This document shows, in pieces, positions 32,682-41,462 of a stretch of 64,000 nt of DNA. How positions within the stretch are numbered: position 1 is the first letter of the stretch; each line of letters begins with the position of its first letter. This stretch comes from Gordonia spumicola. GTDB taxonomy: Bacteria > Actinomycetota > Actinomycetes > Mycobacteriales > Mycobacteriaceae. The stretch lies in contig NZ_BJOV01000003.1 in the NCBI RefSeq assembly GCF_009932475.1, forward strand, positions 372,001 through 436,000, written 5' to 3'. Made by a program: the position numbers and the translations under genes. The notes beneath the pieces were generated by a model that was not told where the DNA came from, searched no databases, and saw nothing but the letters and a program-made list of their open reading frames with translations.

Positions 32682-32737
32682 GTTCACGCCGACTTCACCC
32701 GGCTCGGCAGGCCCACGACCGGCACGAACAGTAGAAT
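32682..32737 (+). promoter_or_regulatory. phoU promoter with PHO-box-like direct repeat
   Basis: Two 11-nt units, gttcacgccga (32682-32692) and cttcacccggc (32693-32703), share TTCAC at 11-nt spacing like actinobacterial PHO boxes. A -10 element TAGAAT (32732-32737) ends 7 nt before the phoU ATG, so transcription probably starts at the A of ATG. Regulator binding is inferred, not shown. Confidence 0.5.
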
Positions 32738-32744
32738 TCGCTGT

Positions 32745-33407
32745 ATGCGTGACGCCTACCAGGAGCAGATGTCTGCCCTGAACACGGTCCTGGGCCAGAT
32801 GGTCGAAGAAGTCGGCCGAGCCATGGAGATGTCCACCCGCTCCCTCCTCGAAGCCGACCTCGAACTCGCCGAGCGAGTGATCTCCGACCACGACGCGATC
32901 GCCGAGCAGTCGGTCGAAGCCGAAGACCTCGCCTTCAAACTGATGGCGCTGCAGGCGCCCGTCGCCGGCGATCTGCGGTCCATCGTGTCGGGATTCCAGC
33001 TGGTGTCGGAGATCGATCGCATGGGCGCGCTCGCCCTGCACGTGGCGAAGGTCGCGCGTCGTCGTCACCCCGCGAAGGTCCTCCCCGAAGAGGTGGCGGG
33101 CTACTTCGAGGAGATGGGCCGACTCGCCGTCGAACTCGCCCACAACGCGCACCGCGTCCTCGAATCGCAGGACTACCACGACGCCCTGTCCCTGATGGAC
33201 GACGACGATGCGATGGACGACCTCCACCGTCACCTCTTCACTGTCATGATGGACCGCGAATGGGAGCACGGCGTCTCCGCAGCCGTCGACGTGACCCTTC
33301 TCGGCCGCTACTACGAGCGCTACGCCGATCACGCCGTCCTCATCGCCCGCCGCGTCGTCTTCCAGGCCACCGGCAAGACTCCCGAACAGCTGCTCGAAGC
33401 GTCGTAG
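32745..33407 (+). CDS. phoU: phosphate transport regulator PhoU
   Basis: A 220-residue all-helical protein made of two three-helix bundles, with conserved metal-binding stretches such as [20 protein letters not shown] and [18 protein letters not shown]. It links the Pst transporter to the SenX3-RegX3/PhoR-type sensor and keeps the phosphate response off in plenty. It is divergent from the pst genes across a repeat element. The promoter appears leaderless. Syntenic with phoY2 (Rv0821c). Confidence 0.95.
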   Translation: MRDAYQEQMSALNTVLGQMVEEVGRAMEMSTRSLLEADLELAERVISDHDAIAEQSVEAEDLAFKLMALQAPVAGDLRSIVSGFQLVSEIDRMGALALHVAKVARRRHPAKVLPEEVAGYFEEMGRLAVELAHNAHRVLESQDYHDALSLMDDDDAMDDLHRHLFTVMMDREWEHGVSAAVDVTLLGRYYERYADHAVLIARRVVFQATGKTPEQLLEAS

Positions 33408-33422
33408 TGTGCCGACCCACTA

Positions 33423-33686
33423 AATCCGTTGTATAAAGCACAACATCAGCATGCTGGTTGAGCCGGGCCGGAGCGATAGCGCAGGGCCGTGTCGAAACCT
33501 GGTGAGGTCGGCTCGAACTCGGCGACAGCGCTCAATGAAATCGCTGTTCACGCCTGTTTTACGGTGACGATTCGACAGTAGCCGGACTGCAGTTCCAGCG
33601 AATGTCGCCGGGTTTCGACGCGGTCCTGCGCTATCGCTCCGGCCCGGCTCAACCACCATGGGGCGCGAATACTTATTCAACGGATT
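33423..33686. repeat. 264-bp MITE-like element with 45-bp inner inverted repeats
   Basis: Outer ends aatccgttgtataa (33423-33436) and ttattcaacggatt (33673-33686) are 14-bp inverted repeats with one mismatch. Inside, 45-bp arms (33455-33499 and 33611-33655) pair with two mismatches; they contain gagccgggccggagcgatag. The core between the arms codes for nothing visible. It fills the 384-nt gap between phoU and pstB. The arms belong to the same repeat family as 16784-16894. Confidence 0.75.
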
Positions 33687-33743
33687 ACCGGTTCGGGACA
33701 GTCGCCCCAACGACGCAGGATTTTCGATCGCAGTCAAGAAACG

Positions 33744-33776
33744 ACTCGGGCCCGGCACATTGTGCCGGGCCCGAGT
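33744..33776. terminator. bidirectional hairpin terminator of pstB
   Basis: Arms actcgggcccggcac (33744-33758) and gtgccgggcccgagt (33762-33776) form a perfect 15-bp stem with a 3-nt loop, 15 nt after the pstB stop codon. No T-tract. Confidence 0.85.
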
Positions 33777-33791
33777 ACGTGAGCGGACTCG

Positions 33792-34568
33792 CTAGCCGAA
33801 GCGGCCGGAGATGTAGTCCTCGGTCTCTTTGCGGTCGGGGTTGGAGAACACCTTCTCCGTCGCACCGACCTCGACGAGCTCACCGGGCTTTCCGGCGCCG
33901 GACAGGTTGAAGAACGCCGTCTGGTCGCTCACGCGTGCCGCCTGCTGCATGTTGTGCGTGACGATGACGATCGTGTAGTCGTTCTTCAGCTCCGACACGA
34001 GGTCCTCGATGGCGAGCGTGGAGATCGGGTCGAGGGCCGAGCACGGCTCGTCCATGAGCAGCACCTGCGGGGAGACGGCGATCGCTCGCGCGATGCACAG
34101 TCGCTGCTGCTGGCCGCCGGAGAGGCCGCCGCCCGGCTTGTCGAGGCGGTCCTTCACCTCGTTCCACAGGTTGGCTCCGCGCAGGCTGGCCTCGGCCACC
34201 TCGTCGAGCTTCGCCTTGTCTCGGACGCCGCCGAGCTTGAGCCCCGCGACGACGTTGTCGCGGATCGACATGGTCGGGAACGGGTTGGCCCGCTGGAACA
34301 CCATGCCGACGGTGGTGCGGACGCCGACCGGGTCGACGCCCTTGCCGTACAGGTCGAGGTCGTCGAGCTTCACCGAGCCGGTGGTGTACGCGCCGGGCGT
34401 CACCTCGTGCATGCGGTTGAGCGTGCGCAAGACCGTCGACTTGCCACAGCCGGACGGGCCGATGAACGCCGTCACCGACTTCGGCTTGATCTTCAGCGAC
34501 ACGTTCTGGACGGCGTGGAAGTCGCCGTAGTAGACGTTCAGGTCTTCGATGGTCAGGCTCTTCGCCAT
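33792..34568 (-). CDS. pstB: phosphate ABC transporter ATP-binding protein
   Basis: A 258-residue ATPase with Walker [11 protein letters not shown]-loop in VFQRANPFP, signature LSGGQQQR, Walker [14 protein letters not shown] and H-loop VTHNM. It powers phosphate uptake through PstC and PstA. Last gene of the pstSCAB operon, 3 nt after pstA and followed by a strong hairpin. It sits where M. tuberculosis has the lone phoT (Rv0820). Confidence 0.97.
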   Translation of the reverse strand: MAKSLTIEDLNVYYGDFHAVQNVSLKIKPKSVTAFIGPSGCGKSTVLRTLNRMHEVTPGAYTTGSVKLDDLDLYGKGVDPVGVRTTVGMVFQRANPFPTMSIRDNVVAGLKLGGVRDKAKLDEVAEASLRGANLWNEVKDRLDKPGGGLSGGQQQRLCIARAIAVSPQVLLMDEPCSALDPISTLAIEDLVSELKNDYTIVIVTHNMQQAARVSDQTAFFNLSGAGKPGELVEVGATEKVFSNPDRKETEDYISGRFG

Positions 34569-34571
34569 GGG

Positions 34572-35426
34572 TCAGCGTCCTGTCTTGGGGCCGGTGAATG
34601 CGGACAGCACACGAGCGAGGATGTAGACGATCGCCACCGCGATCACCAGGGTGAGCGCAGCTCCCCACACCGTCTCGTAGCCGCTCGGGCCCTTGTTGTA
34701 GTTCTGCAGCATCATCAGGGGCAGCGACTGCTGGTCCCCCGCGAACGGATTGACGTTCATCATTCGGGTGGCGCCCATCAGGATGAGGACGGGAGCCGAT
34801 TCACCGATCACGCGGGCCACCGCCAGCATGACGCCGGTGATGATGCCCGACATCGCGGTCGGGAGCACCACGCGCAGGATCGTCTTCCACTTGGGGACGC
34901 CCAACGCGTACGCGGCCTCGCGGAGGTCCTGCGGCACGATCTTGAGCATCTCCTCGGTGGCGCGGACCACCAGCGGGACCATCAGCAGCACCAGCGCGAG
35001 CGCAACGATCAGACCCGAACGCGGGACGCCGAGCGTCGTGCGGAACACCGCGTACACGAACAGTGCGGCGACGATCGACGGGACGCCCGCGAGGACGTCC
35101 ACCATGAACGTGGTGACACGGGAGAGCGCACTCTTGCGCGAGCTGTACTCCACCAGGTAGATCGCGACGAGAACACCGAGCGGCACCGCGACGACCGCGG
35201 CGAGCGCCGTCTGGATGAGCGTTCCGACGATCGCGTTGGCCGCGCCGCCGTACCGTTCGGACTGCGTCCACCAGTCCACGTCGAGGATCGGGCCGATGCC
35301 GCGCGCGACGAGCGTGTACACGAGCCAGCCGAGGGGAAGCACGGCCAGCGCGACCGAGAGGGTGACGGCGGCGCGGGCCGCCTGGTCGGTCACCTTGCGG
35401 CGAGCCGACATCGTCGTCAGTTCCAT
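34572..35426 (-). CDS. pstA: phosphate ABC transporter permease PstA
   Basis: A 284-residue inner membrane permease with six predicted TM helices. The ABC-binding EAA-like loop is in LREAAYALGVPKWKTILRVV. Starts at ATG 35426 directly after pstC (1 nt gap); an internal ATG (35411) is possible. It forms the channel with PstC. Confidence 0.95.
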   Translation of the reverse strand: MELTTMSARRKVTDQAARAAVTLSVALAVLPLGWLVYTLVARGIGPILDVDWWTQSERYGGAANAIVGTLIQTALAAVVAVPLGVLVAIYLVEYSSRKSALSRVTTFMVDVLAGVPSIVAALFVYAVFRTTLGVPRSGLIVALALVLLMVPLVVRATEEMLKIVPQDLREAAYALGVPKWKTILRVVLPTAMSGIITGVMLAVARVIGESAPVLILMGATRMMNVNPFAGDQQSLPLMMLQNYNKGPSGYETVWGAALTLVIAVAIVYILARVLSAFTGPKTGR

Positions 35427-35427
35427 G

Positions 35428-36483
35428 TCACGCCTTCCTGGCGATCACCGCACGCGCAGCGGCGTTCACGATGAAGGTGAGGGCGAACAGCACGAGGCCC
35501 GCCGAGATGTACGCGCCGGTCTTCAACGGATTGTCGAACTCGGCGGCGTTGTTGGCGATGATCGTCGCGAACGTCTGACCGCTCTCCATCACGTTGAAGT
35601 CGATGGGGCCCGCCGTCGACATGATGAGCAGCAGCGCCATCGTCTCGCCGAGTGCGCGGCCGAGGCCGAGCATCGCACCCGAGATGTAGCCGGAGAACCC
35701 GAACGGCAGGACGGCGAACCGGACCACCTCCCACTGGCTGGCGCCGAGCGCGAGGGCGGCCTCACGATGACCGTGCGGGGTCTGCGCGAACACTTCCCGC
35801 GTGACGGCGGTGATGACCGGCAGGATCATGACCGCCAGGACGATGCCCGCGGTGAGCATCGTTCCACCGGTCGACATGTTGGCCGCGTTCTGCGGCTCGC
35901 GGAAGAACGGCAGGAAGCCGAGGTTGTCGACGAGCCAGCGGTTGGGTCCGACCATCGCCGGACCGAGCACGAGGATTCCCCACAGGCCGTAGACGATCGA
36001 CGGGACCGCGGCCAGCAGGTCGACAGTGAACGCGATCGGACCCGCGATGCGCTTGGGCGCGTACTCGGTGATGAACAGGGATATGCCGAGCGCGATCGGC
36101 ATGGCGATCGCCAGGGCGATCACGGCCACCATGACGGTGGCGTAGAACTGCTGCGGGATGCCGAACTTCAGGTCGTCGCCCGACACCACCCAGGCGCCGT
36201 CGAAGGTGAAGAAGTTCTCGGTGTTCTTGGCGAGGGCCGGGATCGCCTGAAGGAGCAGGAACAGGGCGATCAGGCCGATGACGATGGAGACGAGCAGGCC
36301 CGACCCGGTGGCGAGGGTCCGCATGACGCGGTCCCCGTTACGTGACACCGCCGAACCCGAGGGCGTGGCGGTGCCTTCACGCCCGGAAGGCGGGACCGGC
36401 TGCCCTCCGGCAACCAGTCCCGCCTCGGACGCTGTCTTCCCGTTCTTCACGGTGTCGACGGCGGCGGTGTCAGACATCGTCAC
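35428..36483 (-). CDS. pstC: phosphate ABC transporter permease PstC
   Basis: A 351-residue permease. A cytoplasmic tail (residues 1-55) is followed by six TM helices. The EAA-type loop is HREAALALGASQWEVVRFAV. GTG 36483 overlaps the pstS stop as GTGA; ATG 36477 is an alternative start. The gene order pstS-pstC-pstA-pstB is standard. Confidence 0.95.
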   Translation of the reverse strand: MTMSDTAAVDTVKNGKTASEAGLVAGGQPVPPSGREGTATPSGSAVSRNGDRVMRTLATGSGLLVSIVIGLIALFLLLQAIPALAKNTENFFTFDGAWVVSGDDLKFGIPQQFYATVMVAVIALAIAMPIALGISLFITEYAPKRIAGPIAFTVDLLAAVPSIVYGLWGILVLGPAMVGPNRWLVDNLGFLPFFREPQNAANMSTGGTMLTAGIVLAVMILPVITAVTREVFAQTPHGHREAALALGASQWEVVRFAVLPFGFSGYISGAMLGLGRALGETMALLLIMSTAGPIDFNVMESGQTFATIIANNAAEFDNPLKTGAYISAGLVLFALTFIVNAAARAVIARKA

Positions 36484-37550
36484 AGCGCGTCGATCGTCCC
36501 ACGCAGCGTCTGCTGGAAGGCGGTGGGCAGCGGCACGTAGCCCTCATCGGCGAGCTTGTCCTGACCCTTGTCCAGGATCGTGGTGAACGCGCTCTTCAGG
36601 TTCTCCGAGATCTTCGAGTCGGAGTAGCCGCCGGTGGAGCAGACGATCTCGTACGTGGTCAGGACCAGCGGGTACGCACCCGCCTCCTGCGTCTGGTAGA
36701 GCGCCTTGGTGTCGACGACCAGGTCCTTGGAGCCGGGCGTCTTGAACTTCGCGAGGTCGAGGGCCTTGCCCGCGGTCTCCGCGGTCAGCTCGGTCGCGCC
36801 CTTGCCGAAGTCGACCTTGGCGACGCCGAGGGAGTTCTCCTTGGCGAAGCCCCACTCGACGTAGGTGACCGCGCCCTCGGTCTTCTTCACGGTGTCGCCG
36901 ACGCCGGTCGACTTGGCCGCACCCGAACCGCCCTTGCCCGCCCATTCCTTGCTGGGCTCGTACGGCCAGTCGGCGGGGACGTTGGCGTTCAGGAACTTGG
37001 TGAAGTTGTCGGTGGTGCCCGAGCTGTCGCTGCGGTGGACCGGGATGATCTTGGTGGCAGGCAGTGCCGCACCCGGGTTGAGTGCCTTGATGGCCGGGTC
37101 GTCCCACGAGGTGATCTTCGAGTCGAAGATCTTCGCGAGGGTCGACGCGTTCAGGGTGAGGTCCTTGACGCCGGGGACGTTGAACGCGACGGCGACGGGG
37201 CCCGCGACCAGCGGGATGTGCCATGCGTCCTTGCCGCCGCAGCGGGTCTTGGCCTGTGCGACCTCGTCGTCCTTGAGCGCCGAGTCGGAGCCGGCGAAGT
37301 CGACGTCGCCCGCGATGAACTTCTTGACGCCCGCACCCGAACCGGAGCCGGTGTAGTCGAGGTTGACACCGTCGTTGGAGGTCAGGACGTCGGCGAACGT
37401 GGTCATCGCCTTCTGCTGAGCGGTGGAGCCCTCACCTGTGATGGAGCCCGACGACGAGTCGGAGCCGCATGCGGTGAGAACGAGGGACGCCGCCACGACG
37501 GTGGCGGCAGCGGCACCGGCGCTGCGAACGAGCTTGGGGTTGACGCTCAT
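36480..37550 (-). CDS. pstS: phosphate-binding lipoprotein PstS
   Basis: A 356-residue lipoprotein with lipobox LTAC (residues 25-28). The phosphate-binding family features are GEGSTAQQKA near the start, the YTGSGSGAGVKKFIAGDVDF segment and VHRSDSSGTTDNFTKFL. It captures phosphate outside the cell for PstCAB. A GAAAGG ribosome site lies 14 nt from the ATG. Upstream at 37645-37672 the minus strand has GTTCGCC and GTTCGCG about 21 nt apart, a weak PHO-box candidate. Confidence 0.96.
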   Translation of the reverse strand: MSVNPKLVRSAGAAAATVVAASLVLTACGSDSSSGSITGEGSTAQQKAMTTFADVLTSNDGVNLDYTGSGSGAGVKKFIAGDVDFAGSDSALKDDEVAQAKTRCGGKDAWHIPLVAGPVAVAFNVPGVKDLTLNASTLAKIFDSKITSWDDPAIKALNPGAALPATKIIPVHRSDSSGTTDNFTKFLNANVPADWPYEPSKEWAGKGGSGAAKSTGVGDTVKKTEGAVTYVEWGFAKENSLGVAKVDFGKGATELTAETAGKALDLAKFKTPGSKDLVVDTKALYQTQEAGAYPLVLTTYEIVCSTGGYSDSKISENLKSAFTTILDKGQDKLADEGYVPLPTAFQQTLRGTIDAL

Positions 37551-37704
37551 GGGAGTCGATGGCCTTTCGATTTGCTTCGGGGTAACGAAGCGAAGCTATC
37601 GACGCTCGGTTAGGAATCGGCTACGCGATGGTGTCTCGATCGCGAACAGTCGGGACCAGGCGGCGAACATCAGGTGTCGTCGGGTCGAACTCCCCGGCCG
37701 CGAG

Positions 37705-38580
37705 TCAGTTCCTTCGATACGTGATGTCGGCGCGGTGCCGCCGGAAGCCCAACCTGTCGTAGGTGTGGAGCGCCGCGGTGTTGTCGCCCTCCACATACAG
37801 CTCCACCTCGTCGAGGCCTCGGGCCTCCAAGTAGTGCAGTCCGGCGAGGGTGAGCAGGCGTCCGAGACCCCGCCCCTGCGCCGAGGGATCGACGCCGACG
37901 ATGTACACCTCGCCCAGACCCGGCTTGTCGACCTTGGTCCAGTGGAAGCCGAGGAGGCGGTCCGGATCGGCGGCGTCGAACGCCAGGAACACCCCGTCGG
38001 GGTCGAACCACGACGCCGACGTCCGTTCGACGATCTGCTCCCCCGTCCAGCCGCCCTGCTCCGGGTGCCAGTCGAAGGCCGCGTTGTTGACCCGCAGGAT
38101 CTCCGCCTCGTCGCCCGCACGGAATGTGCGGACGACGAGATCGTCTCGCTGGGGAAGATCGGGCAAGGCGTGGTCGGTGCGCCGACGCAGTTGCAGCAGT
38201 TCCCGTTCGCGCCGGAATCCCAGGTGATCGGCGACGCGGGCCGCGGCAGGCAGATCGCCGTGCGCCCAGATCTGCGGGTCCCGACCGAGGTCCTCCGCGG
38301 CGTCCAGGAGCGCGGCGACCAGCGCGCGGCCCTCCCCCGCGCCGCGGCGGTCCGGGTGGACCACGGCCTCGGCCATCGGGGCCTCGCCGTCGCGCGGTGC
38401 GAGAACGTTGCCGTAGCCGCCCGGCGTCATCACGTGCACCGCGTCGCCGCGGACCGCGTGCCGGTGCTGCTCGCTGAGCGGCTCGAACCCGTCGACCCGC
38501 GCGGCCTCGGCGTTGGCCTCGAGCGCACGTGCAGCGTCGTCGTCGGTGAGAATGCCCTGCACGATCCGGATGTCCGTCAT
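37705..38580 (-). CDS. mshD: mycothiol synthase
   Basis: A 291-residue protein with two GNAT acetyltransferase domains. The C-terminal active one has VYIVGVDPSAQGRGLGRLLT (acetyl-CoA loop) and ends YDRLGFRRHRADITYRR. It acetylates Cys-GlcN-Ins as the last step of mycothiol synthesis, a thiol restricted to actinobacteria. It follows the glnR-like gene on the same strand, as Rv0818-Rv0819 do. The ATG lies 8 nt after TACGCT, so the mRNA may be near-leaderless. Confidence 0.96.
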   Translation of the reverse strand: MTDIRIVQGILTDDDAARALEANAEAARVDGFEPLSEQHRHAVRGDAVHVMTPGGYGNVLAPRDGEAPMAEAVVHPDRRGAGEGRALVAALLDAAEDLGRDPQIWAHGDLPAAARVADHLGFRRERELLQLRRRTDHALPDLPQRDDLVVRTFRAGDEAEILRVNNAAFDWHPEQGGWTGEQIVERTSASWFDPDGVFLAFDAADPDRLLGFHWTKVDKPGLGEVYIVGVDPSAQGRGLGRLLTLAGLHYLEARGLDEVELYVEGDNTAALHTYDRLGFRRHRADITYRRN

Positions 38581-38605
38581 GCGTTCCGAGCGTAGTCGCC
38601 GACGA

Positions 38606-38673
38606 CGTCTCGACTGCGCTCGACGAGCGGGAGGGCCGCTCGACGAGCAGGAAGCGCGCTCGACGAGCAGAGA
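38606..38673. repeat. tandem cgctcgacgag repeat between mshD and glnR
   Basis: The unit cgctcgacgagc occurs three times with different spacers between the mshD start and the stop of the upstream regulator. The leading gtctcgactgcgctcgacga recurs exactly at 63261-63280. Looks like a dispersed short repeat. Confidence 0.6.
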
Positions 38674-39378
38674 CTAGTCCGGCTCGCCGGAACCGGACTC
38701 GTCGGCGGGACGCGACGCCCCGGTCGGCTTGACCGCCTTGTATCCCACGTTGCGGACCGTGCCGATCAGCGATTCGTGGTCGGACCCGAGTTTCGCGCGC
38801 AGACGTCGGACGTGGACGTCGACGGTGCGGGTCCCGCCGAAGAAGTCGTAGCCCCAGACCTCCTGCAGCAGCTGGGCACGCGTGAAGACGCGGCCCGCGT
38901 TGTGCGCGAGGAACTTGAGGAGCTCGAACTCCTTGTAGGTGAGGTCGATCGGCTTGCCGCGCAGGCGGGCCGTGTAGGTGTTCTCGTCGATGACGAGTTC
39001 GCCGAGCGTCACCTTGTCGGACTGCTCCGGCTCGATCGGGGCGCCGCGCGCCGCGACCAAACGCAGCCGGGCGTCGAGTTCGGCGGGCCCGGTGCCCGGC
39101 AGGAGGAAGTCGTCGATCCCCCAGTCCGGGCTCACGGCGACGAGGCTTCCCTCGCCGACGACCGCGACGACCCGCGCGCCGGTCGAGTCGAGGAGCCGAC
39201 ACAGGCTTCGGGCGTTCGCGATCTCGGTGCGCGCGTCCACGAGCACAAGGTCGGATTCGGCGGCGTTCACCAACGACGACGTGTCCGACGGCGCGAGTCG
39301 CACATCGTGCGGCAGCAGGGTGAGCGAGGTGAGTACAGCGTCCGGGGACGCCTCTGACGTCAACAACAACAGGTCCAC
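38674..39378 (-). CDS. glnR: GlnR-like OmpR-family response regulator
   Basis: A 234-residue regulator. A receiver-like domain (1-115) has the Asp in DLVLVDARTEI but departs elsewhere from the usual acidic pocket, as in orphan GlnR. A winged helix follows with LTYKEFELLKFLAHNAGRVF, EVWGYDFFGGTRTVDVHVRR and GTVRNVGYKA. GlnR controls nitrogen assimilation genes. No histidine kinase is adjacent. GTG 39378 with GGAG 6 nt upstream. Position beside mshD matches Rv0818. Confidence 0.92.
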   Translation of the reverse strand: MDLLLLTSEASPDAVLTSLTLLPHDVRLAPSDTSSLVNAAESDLVLVDARTEIANARSLCRLLDSTGARVVAVVGEGSLVAVSPDWGIDDFLLPGTGPAELDARLRLVAARGAPIEPEQSDKVTLGELVIDENTYTARLRGKPIDLTYKEFELLKFLAHNAGRVFTRAQLLQEVWGYDFFGGTRTVDVHVRRLRAKLGSDHESLIGTVRNVGYKAVKPTGASRPADESGSGEPD

Positions 39379-39467
39379 TAACCACTCCGTTCTCGTCGTG
39401 GCCTCTTGTGAACTGTCGATCGACGCTGGTCGCAGCTCGGTGAAGGTGTGATGACAGAATAGACCCG

Positions 39468-40364
39468 ATGGCCTCCACTTCCCGAACCCACCTGCCTAGA
39501 CGGGCGCTGCGGGTGTCGGCGTGGGCGGCGATCGTCATCGTGATCGCCCTGGTCACAGCCCTTGTCGTCGACGACGTCGCCGCATCACGGGCCGAGCACC
39601 GACTGGCGAGTGCACTGCAGCAATCGCCCGGTGTCGTCTACGAACCCGAGGTGACGATCAGTGGCTTCCCCTTCCTGACGAAGGCGGGTCGGGGACGGTT
39701 CTCGGCCGTTCTCGTCAGCGCCCGCGGCGTCGACGTCCCCGACTGCGCCCACTGCACGGCCACCGTCGACGCCCGACTCACCGAACCGGATCTCGGCGAC
39801 GTGTGGAGCGTCGACGGGCAGACGTCGATCGGCGTCCGACATCTCACGACCGAGACGCGCATCGACTCGGTCAACCTCGGCCGACTCATGGGCATCACCG
39901 ACCTGTACATCAACACTCCCGCCCCCGACGGCAAGGTCGGCGGCGGAGGACCCGGCGACGGCCTCCTCGAACGGACCGACGGAATCATGCTCAGCGGCAC
40001 CGTCCCCCTACCGGGGTCGCCCGAACGCGACGGGCAGTATCCGCCGTCGGCCAGCGGATACCGATTCCCGAAGGTGAAGATCAGCGTCACCGCACGCACC
40101 TTCGTGGTGGACGGACGCGTCCACATCGAGGCCACCGGCTTCTACACCGGACCCGAGGAGCACTACTCCGCGGACGTTCCGAAAGAGTTTTACTCAGCCG
40201 TTCTGGGACGCTTCTCGACGGCCCTCCCGGCCCTCCCGTCCGCGTGGGGAATCGCCCCGAACAGGTCTCTGAGCAGGGGAAGCGACCTCGTCGCCGTCGG
40301 CGAGGCCGGACCGGGGACCGTCGTGGTCGCCGACTACGCGCCCGTCGTGTCCTCCGCTCGGTGA
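39468..40364 (+). CDS. lmeA: LmeA-like DUF2993 envelope protein
   Basis: A 298-residue protein with an N-terminal signal anchor (VSAWAAIVIVIALVTALVVD, residues 22-41) and a DUF2993 domain (EVTISGFPFLTKAGRGRFSA, then VSARGVDVPDC). The syntenic M. tuberculosis protein LmeA (Rv0817c) binds phospholipids and supports lipomannan elongation. ATG 39468 lies 7 nt after CAGAAT, so leaderless expression is likely. It is divergent from glnR. Its stop lies 25 nt before the polycysteine leader. Confidence 0.88.
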   Translation: MASTSRTHLPRRALRVSAWAAIVIVIALVTALVVDDVAASRAEHRLASALQQSPGVVYEPEVTISGFPFLTKAGRGRFSAVLVSARGVDVPDCAHCTATVDARLTEPDLGDVWSVDGQTSIGVRHLTTETRIDSVNLGRLMGITDLYINTPAPDGKVGGGGPGDGLLERTDGIMLSGTVPLPGSPERDGQYPPSASGYRFPKVKISVTARTFVVDGRVHIEATGFYTGPEEHYSADVPKEFYSAVLGRFSTALPALPSAWGIAPNRSLSRGSDLVAVGEAGPGTVVVADYAPVVSSAR

Positions 40365-40375
40365 AAGTCGTGTTG

Positions 40376-40469
40376 TAGGGTCGACCGCATGCAACACCGC
40401 TGTGAGCCGATGCTCACTCGTCGCCTGGCGATCGACCTGTGTCGAACCGCCAATTGTTGCTGTCTCTAG
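40376..40469 (+). promoter_or_regulatory. cysteine-responsive leaderless leader ahead of the rhodanese operon
   Basis: A -10 element TAGGGT (40376-40381) stands 7 nt before the ATG of a 26-codon ORF (40389-40469) whose end encodes Cys-Cys-Cys-Leu-stop. Ribosome stalling at these codons when cysteine is scarce is known to relieve attenuation of downstream sulfur genes in mycobacteria. Confidence 0.8.
40389..40469 (+). CDS. polycysteine leader peptide
   Basis: A 26-residue peptide, MQHRCEPMLTRRLAIDLCRT followed by ANCCCL and a stop. It has five cysteines, three of them consecutive near the end (tgt tgc tgt). It has no Shine-Dalgarno but sits 7 nt after a -10 element. Leaderless short ORFs ending in cysteine tracts act as cysteine-sensing attenuators in mycobacteria; this one precedes the thiosulfate sulfurtransferase gene by 122 nt, the expected place. 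The peptide itself probably has no function beyond translation. Confidence 0.85.
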   Translation: MQHRCEPMLTRRLAIDLCRTANCCCL

Positions 40470-40591
40470 CCGTCTGCACGGCACTCCCCTTTCGCCGCGT
40501 CGGTGATCCCGACATTCCGGCATCTCTCCACCATTGACATGCGCCCGACCCTTGCGTCGGCCGCACACGTTTCCCTGTGAAAGGAACACAC

Positions 40592-41419
40592 ATGGCACGC
40601 TCCGATGTCTTGGTCAGCGCCGATTGGGCTGAGCAGAACCTCAACACCGACGGGATCGTCTTCGTCGAGGTCGACGAGGACACCTCGATCTACGACCTGA
40701 ACCACATCCCGGGCGCCATCCGCCTGGACTGGAAGAAGGACCTGCAGGACGGCCTGCGTCGCGACTTCCTGAACGCCGAGCAGTTCGGCGCCCTGCTGTC
40801 CGAGCGCGGCGTCTCGAACGACGACACCGTCGTCCTGTACGGCGGCAACAACAACTGGTTCGCCGCCTACGCGTACTGGTACTTCAAGATCTACGGCCAC
40901 AAGGACGTCCGCCTGCTCGACGGCGGCCGTAAGAAGTGGGAGCTCGACGGCCGTGAGCTGAGCACCGACACCGTCACCCGCGAGGCCACCACCTACACGG
41001 CGCAGGCCGCCGACACCTCGATCCGCGCGTTCCGCGACGAGGTCATCGACTCGATCGGTTCGAAGAACCTGGTGGACGTCCGCAGCCCCGACGAGTTCGC
41101 GGGCAAGATCCTGGCCCCCGCCCACCTCCCGCAGGAGCAGGCTCAGCAGCGCGGCCACGTCCCCGGCGCGATCAACATCCCGTGGTCGACCACCGCGAAC
41201 GAAGACGGCACGTTCAAGTCGGACGACGACCTCACCGCGCTGTACGCGGAGAAGGGCTTCGACGACTCGAAGGAGACCATCGCCTACTGCCGCATCGGCG
41301 AGCGTTCGAGCCACACCTGGTTCGTCCTGCAGGAGATCCTGGGCAAGAAGAACGTCAAGAACTACGACGGCAGCTGGGTCGAGTACGGCTCGCTGGTCGG
41401 CGCCCCGATCGAGCTCTGA
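40592..41419 (+). CDS. cysA: thiosulfate sulfurtransferase (rhodanese), CysA2-like
   Basis: A 275-residue tandem rhodanese. The inactive N-terminal domain (DGIVFVEVDEDTSIYDLNHI) precedes an active C-terminal domain with the catalytic loop CRIGERSSH. It moves sulfane sulfur from thiosulfate. ATG 40592 has GAAAGGAA upstream; the frame is open to 40577 but without a better site. It is cotranscribed with the DUF1416 gene and probably controlled by the polycysteine leader. Syntenic with Rv0815c (277 residues). Confidence 0.95.
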   Translation: MARSDVLVSADWAEQNLNTDGIVFVEVDEDTSIYDLNHIPGAIRLDWKKDLQDGLRRDFLNAEQFGALLSERGVSNDDTVVLYGGNNNWFAAYAYWYFKIYGHKDVRLLDGGRKKWELDGRELSTDTVTREATTYTAQAADTSIRAFRDEVIDSIGSKNLVDVRSPDEFAGKILAPAHLPQEQAQQRGHVPGAINIPWSTTANEDGTFKSDDDLTALYAEKGFDDSKETIAYCRIGERSSHTWFVLQEILGKKNVKNYDGSWVEYGSLVGAPIEL

Positions 41420-41462
41420 TCCGCCCTTCCGGCGAGATTCTTTCTGAGAGGAACTTTTCATC

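Noticed and set aside
37645..37672. PHO box upstream of pstS
   Set aside because: GTTCG motifs occur at roughly 11-nt steps on the minus strand but miss the conserved A of TTCA; noted under pstS only.
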